The position numbers were made by a program, and so were the translations under genes. This document shows positions 1 through 5,333 of a stretch of DNA of 5,333 nt, one piece after another. This DNA comes from Roseiflexaceae bacterium UBA965 (lineage in GTDB: Bacteria; Chloroflexota; Chloroflexia; Chloroflexales; Roseiflexaceae): NCBI GenBank assembly GCA_002292925.1, contig DBCF01000119.1, positions 1 to 5,333 on the forward strand. The letters run 5' to 3'. The first letter of the stretch is position 1; each line of letters opens with the position of its first letter. The notes beneath the pieces are model-generated. The model had not been told where the DNA came from. It was given only the letters and a program-made list of their open reading frames with translations, and did no database searches.

Positions 1-798
1 GTCGGCCAACGGGGCGTGGGGGTACCAGTATTTGCGGCCAATCATCGCATATTGTTGCGCCAAATCATTGAGGCTAGGGTTGTCGTTGAGTACCCAGGCC
101 ACTTTGGGGGCAGTTACTGATTGGTTGGTATCGAGCACACTAAAATAGGCCCATTCATTGAGACCAGCACTAAGCTCGAAGCCACCGTCATTTTGTTCAT
201 CGAGGCGGATAGCCCAATTCCCCGACCAGGCCACGGAGACCGACATGGCCGACCGGCCATCGCGCCACAACGTGCACCACGGGTGCATCCCTTGTGACGA
301 GCGCCCGGCCCGGGTTTCGAGGCGCACATCGCCATTGAGGCGGCCACGTACCGGCTCGAATTCGCTGCCCCAGCCACCGGTATAATGCAAGATATCGTAC
401 GATGCCGAAGGAATATGCAGTACCAACGAATCGAGACGGGTGATGGTTTGGGGCGCGGTACCGTGGTTTTTGACCACAATCCAACTTTCGCAGAGCGTGG
501 CACCACTATACGTCATCACAAAAAAATCAATGGTCAATTGCAACGGCGCATAGGCAAAGGTGAGTTGAATCTGGGTTTGACCACTCACTGGCGTGGTGTG
601 GTTGACTGATTGCAATAATAAATCGGGGTGCATCGCGTCGATGCGTTCACCATCGACTTCGATGGCAAATAAGCCAGAATCTGCCATCCCCCAACCGACC
701 TCACCGACTTCTAATTTTTGCAAAAACCGGGTGGGCGCCGATTGATAAACAAATTGCAACTGATCGGCGGCGAATACTATCTGTGCTGGGATCGTCAT
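1..798 (-). CDS. GH36-type alpha-galactosidase-like glycoside hydrolase, N-terminal part (3' end outside window)
   Basis: The reading frame runs without a stop from ATG at 798-796 to the left edge, giving residues 1-266 of a longer protein. The start follows GAAAGGG on the minus strand, about 7 bases upstream, and an in-frame stop lies at 831-829. The segment matches the N-terminal beta-sandwich domain of GH36 alpha-galactosidases. Landmarks are TGGWGSEFEP at residues 140-149, ETRAGRSSQGMHPW at 161-174 (the family's conserved 'GRSS..nPw' stretch), WSGNW at 191-195 ('YSGNf' in relatives), and a domain ending near 'aP.V.wvl' at 230-237. Family enzymes hydrolyse terminal alpha-galactosides. The two catalytic aspartates lie in the following TIM barrel, outside the window, so activity cannot be confirmed. 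No signal peptide is seen, so it is probably cytoplasmic. It is transcribed divergently from the enolase-superfamily gene across a shared 119-bp control region. Another alpha-glycoside specificity within GH36 is possible. Confidence 0.82.
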   Translation of the reverse strand, partial: MTIPAQIVFAADQLQFVYQSAPTRFLQKLEVGEVGWGMADSGLFAIEVDGERIDAMHPDLLLQSVNHTTPVSGQTQIQLTFAYAPLQLTIDFFVMTYSGATLCESWIVVKNHGTAPQTITRLDSLVLHIPSASYDILHYTGGWGSEFEPVRGRLNGDVRLETRAGRSSQGMHPWCTLWRDGRSAMSVSVAWSGNWAIRLDEQNDGGFELSAGLNEWAYFSVLDTNQSVTAPKVAWVLNDNPSLNDLAQQYAMIGRKYWYPHAPLAD

Positions 799-827
799 TG
801 ATGGCCCTTTCGCATTTGTGAAACAGG

Positions 828-843
828 TTTACCCTATGGTAAA
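828..843. promoter_or_regulatory. Inverted repeat, probable operator between divergent promoters
   Basis: TTTACC-CTAT-GGTAAA is a perfect inverted repeat with 6-bp arms and a 4-bp centre. Its left arm coincides with the plus-strand -35 box and its right arm overlaps the minus-strand -10 box, so one bound dimeric regulator could block both transcripts. A second ATGGTA copy at 848-853 lies 12 bp from the one at 836-841 and could support cooperative binding. The regulator is not encoded in the window. The repeat lacks the central CG typical of LacI-family operators, so I assign no regulator family. Confidence 0.5.
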
Positions 844-857
844 AGTGATGGTAGAAT
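828..857 (+). promoter_or_regulatory. Predicted sigma70-type promoter for the enolase-superfamily/serine hydrolase operon
   Basis: TTTACC (4 of 6 to TTGACA) at 828-833 and TAGAAT (5 of 6 to TATAAT) at 852-857 are separated by 18 bases, an acceptable spacing. Initiation would fall near 864, giving a 5' leader of about 54 bases before ATG 918. The -35 box is the left arm of the inverted repeat at 828-843, and the whole element overlaps the minus-strand promoter. Prediction from sequence only. Confidence 0.5.
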
Positions 858-864
858 CTGTCAA
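836..864 (-). promoter_or_regulatory. Predicted sigma70-type promoter for the GH36 gene
   Basis: On the minus strand a consensus -35 box TTGACA lies at 864-859, followed by a 17-base spacer and the -10-like box TACCAT (4 of 6 consensus) at 841-836. Transcription would start near 829, leaving a leader of about 30 bases that contains the ribosome binding site before ATG at 798. The -10 box lies inside the inverted repeat at 828-843. Prediction from sequence only. Confidence 0.55.
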
Positions 865-917
865 TATCGTTGCAACTATTTTTTACTGCACCACCAGTAT
901 GCACAAAGGAGCTCAAG

Positions 918-2099
918 ATGCGCATCGACGCCGTTGATTTTTATTATTTAGCCATGCCCGAAGTCCTCGACATTGGTGATGGTAGCCAAGACGCCTTGCT
1001 GGTACGGGTGCAAGCCGGCGAATACGTGGGCTGGGGCGAATGCGAAGCCGCCCCACTGGTATCGATTGCCAGCCTGGTTTGCCCGATGTCGCATAGTGCC
1101 TGCAAACCGGTGCGCGATTCGGTGCTTGGTCAGACCCTCGACGACATCAGCGATATTTATCGCATCGGCGCCTTGGTACGCGCCAATAGCCTCGATTTGC
1201 TCCAAGCCGAGCATACCTTGTCGGGGATTGACATTGCTTTGTGGGATTTGTTGGGCAAAAAACTCCAGGCCCCGGTGTTTCAGCTACTCGGGTACACCAG
1301 CGTCTACCCCAAACTCCCCTATGCCTCGCAGTTGTTTGGTGATACCCCTGACCAAACCTTGGCGCTGGCCCAACAAGTGCGTGCTGCCGGCTTCAAAGCC
1401 GCTAAATTTGGCTGGGGGCCGTATGGGCTGGGCAGCGTCAGTGATGATGCCGCCCATGTCTATGCCGCCCGCGAAGGGCTGGGCGCCGACGGAATTTTGT
1501 TGATCGACGCCGGTACCGTCTGGATCGACGATGTTGCCAAAGCCCAAGCCCGCCTCGCCGCCCTGCAAGCGTGTCAGGTCACCTGGCTCGAAGAGCCGTT
1601 TGTGTCGGGTGCCCTCAAATCATATGCGGCCCTCAGTCACTCGGCGGCACCCGTCAAGCTGGCAGGTGGCGAGGGGTGTCATACGTTTTATATGGCGCAA
1701 CACATGATTGATTACGCCGGGCTGGGCTACATCCAAATCGATACCGGCCGGATTGGAGGCATCAGCATTGCCCATCAGGTTGCCCAATACGCCCAACGCA
1801 ATAATGTGACGTATGTCAATCACACCTTCACCTCAAATCTGGCCTTGAGTGCCTCGTTACAGCCGTATGCGGGCATAGAAAATGATATAATTTGCGAGTA
1901 CCCCGTAGCCCTCAAACAACTCGCATGGGACATGACGCACGAGCATCTGTTGCCCGACAGTGCCGGACTAATCCACATCCCCACCGGCGTCGGCCTCGGC
2001 ATCACCCCCAATCTAGAGGGTATCGCCCCCTATGTAGTCGATTGCGACATCCAAGTCGCCGGCAAATCGGTGTATCGCACCCCCGCATTACGTGCATAG
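918..2099 (+). CDS. Mandelate racemase/muconate lactonizing enzyme-family protein (enolase superfamily), probable acid-sugar dehydratase or epimerase
   Basis: A 393-residue protein, a normal length for the family. ATG 918 is chosen because AAAGGAG (905-911) sits 6 bases upstream; an in-frame TTG at 870 has no such site. The N-terminal capping domain ends in the family stretch GIDIALWDLLGKKLQAPVFQ (103-122). In the barrel, three Mg2+ ligands are visible: D197 in LLIDAG, E225 in WLEEP and E252 in GGEG. D275 (QIDTGRIGG) and H302 (NHTF) form the likely Asp/His dyad of the mandelate racemase subgroup, and E327 (CEYP) matches its conserved acid. Characterised members with this pattern abstract the proton next to a carboxylate and mostly dehydrate sugar acids. 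The strand-2 motif reads FKAAKFGWGP (159-168), so the usual Lys-x-Lys is not clearly present. It appears to be the first gene of the rightward operon, 16 bp before the first serine hydrolase. Family assignment is firm; substrate is unknown. Confidence 0.88.
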   Translation: MRIDAVDFYYLAMPEVLDIGDGSQDALLVRVQAGEYVGWGECEAAPLVSIASLVCPMSHSACKPVRDSVLGQTLDDISDIYRIGALVRANSLDLLQAEHTLSGIDIALWDLLGKKLQAPVFQLLGYTSVYPKLPYASQLFGDTPDQTLALAQQVRAAGFKAAKFGWGPYGLGSVSDDAAHVYAAREGLGADGILLIDAGTVWIDDVAKAQARLAALQACQVTWLEEPFVSGALKSYAALSHSAAPVKLAGGEGCHTFYMAQHMIDYAGLGYIQIDTGRIGGISIAHQVAQYAQRNNVTYVNHTFTSNLALSASLQPYAGIENDIICEYPVALKQLAWDMTHEHLLPDSAGLIHIPTGVGLGITPNLEGIAPYVVDCDIQVAGKSVYRTPALRA

Positions 2100-2115
2100 C
2101 AAAGGAGCAGCGCAC

Positions 2116-3225
2116 ATGAATGAGTTAACCCAACAAATCGCCACCATCGTCGCCGATTACCAAGCCCAAGGTGCCGAATACGGCATCCAAGTCAGTGTCT
2201 ACCACCGTGGCCAACAAATTGTCGATTATAGCGGGGGCACCCGCAATAGTGCCGGTGATGCACTCGGCGCCGACAATTTGCTCTATTGCTGGTCGATGAC
2301 CAAAGGGTTGATGGCACTGGCCATGCATATCGCCGCCGAAAAAGGGACGTTGGACTACGACGATTTGGTCTGCCGCTATTGGCCAGAATTTGCCCAAAAC
2401 GGCAAAAAATATATCTCAATCCGCCAGTTTCTCGCCCACACCTCGGGCATGGCCGACATGCCTCGCGTCACCACCGCCGAAACGTGTGATTGGGACGGGA
2501 TGTGTGCCCGTTTCGCCGCCATGGAACCCAAAACCCACCCGGGCGAGTCACCCGCCTACCACGCCATTAGCTATGGCTGGTTACTGGGCGAAGTGCTCCG
2601 GCGCGCCGATGGACGGAGCGTGACCCAGTTCATCCAAGACGAAATCTGTGCTCCGTTAGGGATTCGTGACCTGCACATTGGGCTCCCCGCAGCGCGCTAC
2701 GGCGATACCGCCGAGCTGCGTTACGACGGCTTGCCTCACCCACTCAGCCACGACCATTGTGGCACCATCGACATGGTCAATGACCCAGCCGCATTCGCCA
2801 ATTTACGTAGTGTGCAATCAGCCTGCATGCCTAGTATCAACATGATGACCAGTGCCCGGGCGTTGTCACGGGTCTATGCCTCACTGGTTGGCGACGGGGT
2901 CGATGGGGTGCGCTTGCTCACCCCCCGCCGGGTTGACATGCTCCGCAGTGTGCAACGCTCGGCCCTCGACGGCACGACGGGGTTCCGAATGGCATTGGGG
3001 TTGGGATATCAGCTCCCCGATTACCAAGAAGATTCGTCGATGTCACGCCGGCGCGGAGTGTTTGGGCATGGCGGCTGGGGTGGTTCGAGTGCATTTGCCG
3101 ACCCCGATTATGATCTGGCATTTGCCCTCACCAAAACCAACATGTTTCACGCTGTCGCCCCTGTGGGAATTTCCTTAGTGGTTGGTCAAGCAGTGCGCGC
3201 CCATTTGGGCATCCCCGAAGTCTAA
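2116..3225 (+). CDS. Beta-lactamase-family serine hydrolase (EstB-like esterase/lactonase candidate), copy 1
   Basis: A 369-residue protein. ATG 2116 follows AAAGGAG (2101-2107) by 8 bases; an in-frame GTG at 2092 would overlap the previous gene's stop and lacks this site. Motif 1 is S60-M-T-K63 (WSMTKG), giving the acylating serine and its lysine. Motif 2 is the tyrosine Y148-H-A, and the motif 3 region is GHGGWGG around residues 317-323, followed by FADP. This arrangement is that of the class C-like 'beta-lactamase-related' hydrolases, which include carboxylesterases and D-amino-acid peptidases as well as true beta-lactamases. No signal peptide is visible, so a cytoplasmic enzyme on a small ester, lactone or amide is more likely than antibiotic resistance. 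It is probably cotranscribed with the enolase-superfamily gene 16 bp upstream and is followed by a strong terminator. It is the most divergent of three consecutive paralogues, about half identical to the next copy. Confidence 0.87.
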   Translation: MNELTQQIATIVADYQAQGAEYGIQVSVYHRGQQIVDYSGGTRNSAGDALGADNLLYCWSMTKGLMALAMHIAAEKGTLDYDDLVCRYWPEFAQNGKKYISIRQFLAHTSGMADMPRVTTAETCDWDGMCARFAAMEPKTHPGESPAYHAISYGWLLGEVLRRADGRSVTQFIQDEICAPLGIRDLHIGLPAARYGDTAELRYDGLPHPLSHDHCGTIDMVNDPAAFANLRSVQSACMPSINMMTSARALSRVYASLVGDGVDGVRLLTPRRVDMLRSVQRSALDGTTGFRMALGLGYQLPDYQEDSSMSRRRGVFGHGGWGGSSAFADPDYDLAFALTKTNMFHAVAPVGISLVVGQAVRAHLGIPEV

Positions 3226-3235
3226 ACCACGCATT

Positions 3236-3288
3236 GCACCATCACGTCGATCTTGCATGCCTTGATTGACGTGATGGTGCTTCTTTTT
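3236..3288 (+). terminator. Intrinsic terminator after serine hydrolase copy 1
   Basis: GCACCATCACGTC (3236-3248) and GACGTGATGGTGC (3268-3280) form a perfect 13-bp stem, extendable to 17 bp through one G-T pair (3249-3252 with 3264-3267), and TTCTTTTT (3281-3288) follows directly. The loop includes the palindrome GCATGC (3255-3260). It begins 10 bp after the stop codon of copy 1 and ends 26 bp before ATG of copy 2. It should therefore cut or lower transcription of the downstream copies unless they have another promoter or read-through occurs. Confidence 0.85.
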
Positions 3289-3314
3289 GGCGTGTACCAC
3301 AAAGGAATAGCCAC

Positions 3315-4397
3315 ATGACACTTAGTCACGCCTTGACTCAACACATCGACAGCGCCATCGCCAGTGGCCGCGAAGCAGGCATCCAGCTGTGTGTCTACCA
3401 TCACGGCCAAATGATTGTCGACATCACCCGTGGTACCCGTGACGACCATGGCACCCCACTCCATCCCAATGATTTAGTGCTGGTCTGGTCGACCAGCAAA
3501 GGTATCACCGCCACCTGCATGCACATTCTCGCCGAGCGTGGGCTGATTGAGTACGACGATGCCGTGGCCCGTTATTGGCCTGAATTTGGTCAGCACGGCA
3601 AAGAGGCCATTTCAATACGCCACATCCTCAGTCATACTGCAGGGATTGCCGCCTTGCCTGCTGACACCTCGATTGCCACCCATGCAGATTTTGCGGCGGC
3701 CTGTCGCCTCGTCAGTCAGCTCCGACCAACCAGCCGGCCGGGCCAAATCCCCGAATACCATGCCCGCACCTATGGCTGGACTCTCGCCAAAGTGCTTGAA
3801 GCAGTCGATGGGCGTTCATTTGGGCAATTTGTCCAAGCCGAGATTTGTCAGCCACTGGGCATCAGCGATTTGTTTGTGGGGCTACCAGCGCATCGCCAAA
3901 CAGACGCTGCTCGGCTACGGCACGACCTCGGGGTCGATGCCTTTGCTGACGCGCCCCATACTGATCCGACCGTGATGGCCAATGACCCAGCCATCCAAGC
4001 CACCTGCATGCCGTCGTCCAACATTATGGCCAGTGCCCGGGCGATTGCCAAAGTCTATGCGTCGTTGATTGGAACCGGCGTCGATGGCGTACGCTTGCTC
4101 TCTGAGCGGCGCGTCGCCATCGCCACTAGCGTACAACGCTGGCAAATTGACGGTACGCTCAACAGCGAACGCGGATTTGGTTTGGGGTATTTGTTGGGGC
4201 AGAGTTTGCCGGCACTGGGGCAGCGTGACACCACCTTTGGTCACGACGGCTTTGGGGGCGCGATTGGTTTTGCTGACCCCGTCCACGGACTCGCCTTTGC
4301 CATGACCAAAACCCAGATGACCCTACGGCCCGATGCGCCACCGATTAATGCAGAATTGGCTACAATAGTACGGCATCACCTGCAGATTCCTGCCTAG
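3315..4397 (+). CDS. Beta-lactamase-family serine hydrolase, copy 2
   Basis: A complete 360-residue protein, with ATG 3315 placed 8 bases after AAAGGA (3301-3306). Motif 1 is S59-T-S-K62 (WSTSKG), the motif 2 tyrosine is Y148 in EYHARTYGW, and the motif 3 region is FGHDGFGG (308-315) followed by GFADP. Copy 1 has His-Gly-Gly where this one has His-Asp-Gly, a difference near the active site. No signal peptide or membrane segment is seen, so it is probably a cytoplasmic hydrolase of an ester, lactone or amide; the substrate is unknown. The gene lies downstream of a strong terminator and I find no convincing promoter in the 26 bp left before its start, so its expression may depend on read-through. 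It is 28 bp upstream of copy 3, with which it shares about 77% amino-acid identity (232 of 300 positions by hand) and one 84-bp stretch at 95% nucleotide identity. It is about half identical to copy 1. Confidence 0.87.
   Translation: MTLSHALTQHIDSAIASGREAGIQLCVYHHGQMIVDITRGTRDDHGTPLHPNDLVLVWSTSKGITATCMHILAERGLIEYDDAVARYWPEFGQHGKEAISIRHILSHTAGIAALPADTSIATHADFAAACRLVSQLRPTSRPGQIPEYHARTYGWTLAKVLEAVDGRSFGQFVQAEICQPLGISDLFVGLPAHRQTDAARLRHDLGVDAFADAPHTDPTVMANDPAIQATCMPSSNIMASARAIAKVYASLIGTGVDGVRLLSERRVAIATSVQRWQIDGTLNSERGFGLGYLLGQSLPALGQRDTTFGHDGFGGAIGFADPVHGLAFAMTKTQMTLRPDAPPINAELATIVRHHLQIPA
3339..3422 (+). repeat. 84-bp near-identical segment shared by hydrolase copies 2 and 3 (first copy)
   Basis: Codons 9-36 of copy 2 match codons 9-36 of copy 3 at 80 of 84 bases. 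The flanking codons are much less alike: 6 of 8 differ just before and about 15 of 23 just after, mostly at silent third positions. The abrupt change suggests a gene-conversion tract rather than protein-level constraint. Confidence 0.7.
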
Positions 4398-4425
4398 GGC
4401 TTATTTTTTCAAAAAAGGACATATC

Positions 4426-5333
4426 ATGACCCTCAGTCAAGCGCTGACCCAACACATCGAGAGTGCCATCGCCAGTGGCCGCGAAGAAGGCATCCAGCTG
4501 TGTGTCTACCACCACGGCCAAATGATTGTCGACATTACTCGCGGTACTCGCGACGATGCCGGCACACCCCTCAGCCCTAACGATTTGGTGCTGGTTTGGT
4601 CAACCAGCAAAGGTATCACCGCAACCGCCATGCACATCTTGGCAGAGCGCAAGCTCATCGAATACGATGATGCGATTGCCCGCTACTGGCCCGAATTTGA
4701 CCAACACGGCAAAGAAGCGATTTCGATTCGCCACCTGATGAGCCACACCGCCGGGATTCCTCACTTGCCTGCTGACACCTCACTCGACGTCCACGCCGAT
4801 TATGATGCCGTGTGTGCCGTACTCGCCGGCATGACGCCAGTCAGTCGCGCCGGGCAAATCCCGGCGTACCATGGCTTGACCTACGGCTGGCCTCTCGCCA
4901 AAGTCCTCGAAGCGGTCGACGGGCGGCGTTTTGGGCAATTCATCCAAGACGAAATCTGCAAACCCCTCGGTATTACTGATTTGGTGTTTGGCTTGCCGGC
5001 CGATCGGCGGGCTGATGCAGCGCGTTTGAGTCACGACCTCGGCCCCAACGGTTTTGCCAGCAACCCCCACGAAAACCCCACGTTGATGGCCAATCACCCC
5101 GGCATCCAAGCCACCTGCATGCCCGCCGCCAACATGATGGCCAGTGCCCGATCGATTGCCCGCGTCTATGCGTCGTTGATTGAAAACGGCGTCGATGGTG
5201 TACGATTACTCCCCGAACGGCGGGTCGCCATGGCCACCAAAGTACAGCGCTGGGCCATGGATCAAACCCTCGTCAATACCGAACGGGGCTTTGGGTTGGG
5301 CTACTTCCTCGGCCAAAGTCTGCCGGCCATGGG
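4426..5333 (+). CDS. Beta-lactamase-family serine hydrolase, copy 3 (3' end outside window)
   Basis: The frame is open from ATG 4426 to the right edge: 302 codons plus two bases, against about 360 expected from copy 2. GGA at 4417-4419, in an A-rich AAAAAAGGA, is the ribosome binding site 6 bases before the ATG. Motif 1 is S59-T-S-K62 (WSTSKG). The motif 2 tyrosine is Y148 in AYHGLTYGW, with Gly where copies 1 and 2 have Ala. The third active-site motif lies beyond the window. It follows copy 2 by 28 bp, with no terminator between them, so the two are probably cotranscribed. Aligned with copy 2 it is about 77% identical with one single-residue insertion near residue 283, but residues 121-140 keep only 7 of 20 positions. 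No signal peptide is seen. Like its neighbours it is best described as an EstB-like or related serine hydrolase of unknown substrate. Confidence 0.85.
   Translation, partial: MTLSQALTQHIESAIASGREEGIQLCVYHHGQMIVDITRGTRDDAGTPLSPNDLVLVWSTSKGITATAMHILAERKLIEYDDAIARYWPEFDQHGKEAISIRHLMSHTAGIPHLPADTSLDVHADYDAVCAVLAGMTPVSRAGQIPAYHGLTYGWPLAKVLEAVDGRRFGQFIQDEICKPLGITDLVFGLPADRRADAARLSHDLGPNGFASNPHENPTLMANHPGIQATCMPAANMMASARSIARVYASLIENGVDGVRLLPERRVAMATKVQRWAMDQTLVNTERGFGLGYFLGQSLPAM
4450..4533 (+). repeat. 84-bp near-identical segment shared by hydrolase copies 2 and 3 (second copy)
   Basis: This is the partner of the segment at 3339-3422 and lies in the same frame, 1111 bp downstream. The four differences fall in codons 12, 13, 21 and 29; two of them (codons 13 and 29) are silent. 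Confidence 0.7.

Noticed and set aside
869..876. Palindrome GTTGCAAC just downstream of the predicted plus-strand start
   Set aside because: Eight bases of symmetry can arise by chance and no second copy or extended dyad supports a binding site; the 828-843 repeat is the better candidate.
870..917. TTG at 870 as a longer start for the enolase-superfamily gene
   Set aside because: It would add 16 residues with no family similarity and lacks a ribosome binding site, whereas ATG 918 has AAAGGAG at ideal spacing. Position 870 is also only a few bases after the predicted transcription start.
973..1503. A 176-codon open frame on the plus strand inside the enolase-superfamily gene
   Set aside because: It is rich in Cys, Trp and Pro, resembles no family, and lies wholly inside a gene with clear motifs in another frame.
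918..2099. The enolase-superfamily protein as a dipeptide (Ala-Glu) epimerase working with D-peptidases
   Set aside because: It has the Asp/His arrangement (D275, H302) of the mandelate racemase subgroup rather than the paired-lysine site and C-terminal DxD motif of dipeptide epimerases.
2092..2115. GTG at 2092 as the start of hydrolase copy 1
   Set aside because: The codons from 2092 to 2115 contain the ribosome binding site (AAAGGAG, 2101-2107) for ATG 2116 and overlap the previous stop codon.
3915..4286. A 123-codon antisense frame within hydrolase copy 2, with a similar one at 4780-5109 in copy 3
   Set aside because: Both are antisense shadows of well-supported coding sequence, with no ribosome binding site or recognisable domain.
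4382..4410. Possible terminator after hydrolase copy 2 (GCAG-ATTC-CTGC followed by TTATTTTTT)
   Set aside because: The stem is only 4 bp, lies partly in coding sequence, and is about 10 bases from the T-run, so it is too weak.
2116..5333. The hydrolases as antibiotic-resistance beta-lactamases
   Set aside because: The fold motifs are shared with many esterases and peptidases. There is no export signal, and the context is carbohydrate enzymes, so resistance is not supported.

Overview
The window is bacterial chromosome-like DNA, G+C in the mid to upper 50s percent by eye. It is densely coding, with short gaps and strong AAAGGA(G)-type ribosome binding sites before each plus-strand gene. Nothing in it fixes the taxonomy. 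The protein flavour (a GH36 enzyme, an enolase-superfamily enzyme with a KFGWGP segment, and repeated beta-lactamase-fold hydrolases) recalls soil or freshwater heterotrophs such as Chloroflexota, but that is a weak inference. I see no mobile element, tRNA, rRNA or CRISPR array.

Layout: positions 1-798 (minus strand) hold the first 266 residues of a GH36 alpha-galactosidase-like enzyme that runs off the left edge. Positions 799-917 are a compact divergent control region. It has a good sigma70-type promoter in each direction, and the two overlap across a perfect 6-4-6 inverted repeat (TTTACC-CTAT-GGTAAA), a natural site for a repressor acting on both transcripts. Reading right, 918-2099 encodes a mandelate racemase/muconate lactonizing enzyme-family protein (enolase superfamily) with metal ligands and an Asp/His pair typical of acid-sugar dehydratases. 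After it come three consecutive serine hydrolases of the beta-lactamase/EstB-like family: 2116-3225, 3315-4397 and 4426 to beyond the right edge. The first lies 16 bp behind the enolase-superfamily gene. A strong intrinsic terminator (3236-3288) separates it from the second. The second and third are close paralogues (about 77% amino-acid identity by hand count) only 28 bp apart.

How the genes may work together (inference): the divergent pair under one operator looks like a carbohydrate-use locus. The GH36 enzyme would release galactose or a related sugar. The enolase-superfamily enzyme would dehydrate or epimerise a sugar acid. The serine hydrolases would cleave ester, lactone or amide bonds on related substrates. 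The substrate cannot be read from the sequence. The most noteworthy features are the three-gene hydrolase array, an 84-bp tract of unusually high nucleotide identity between its last two members (a likely gene-conversion footprint), the terminator inside the array, and the shared divergent operator.
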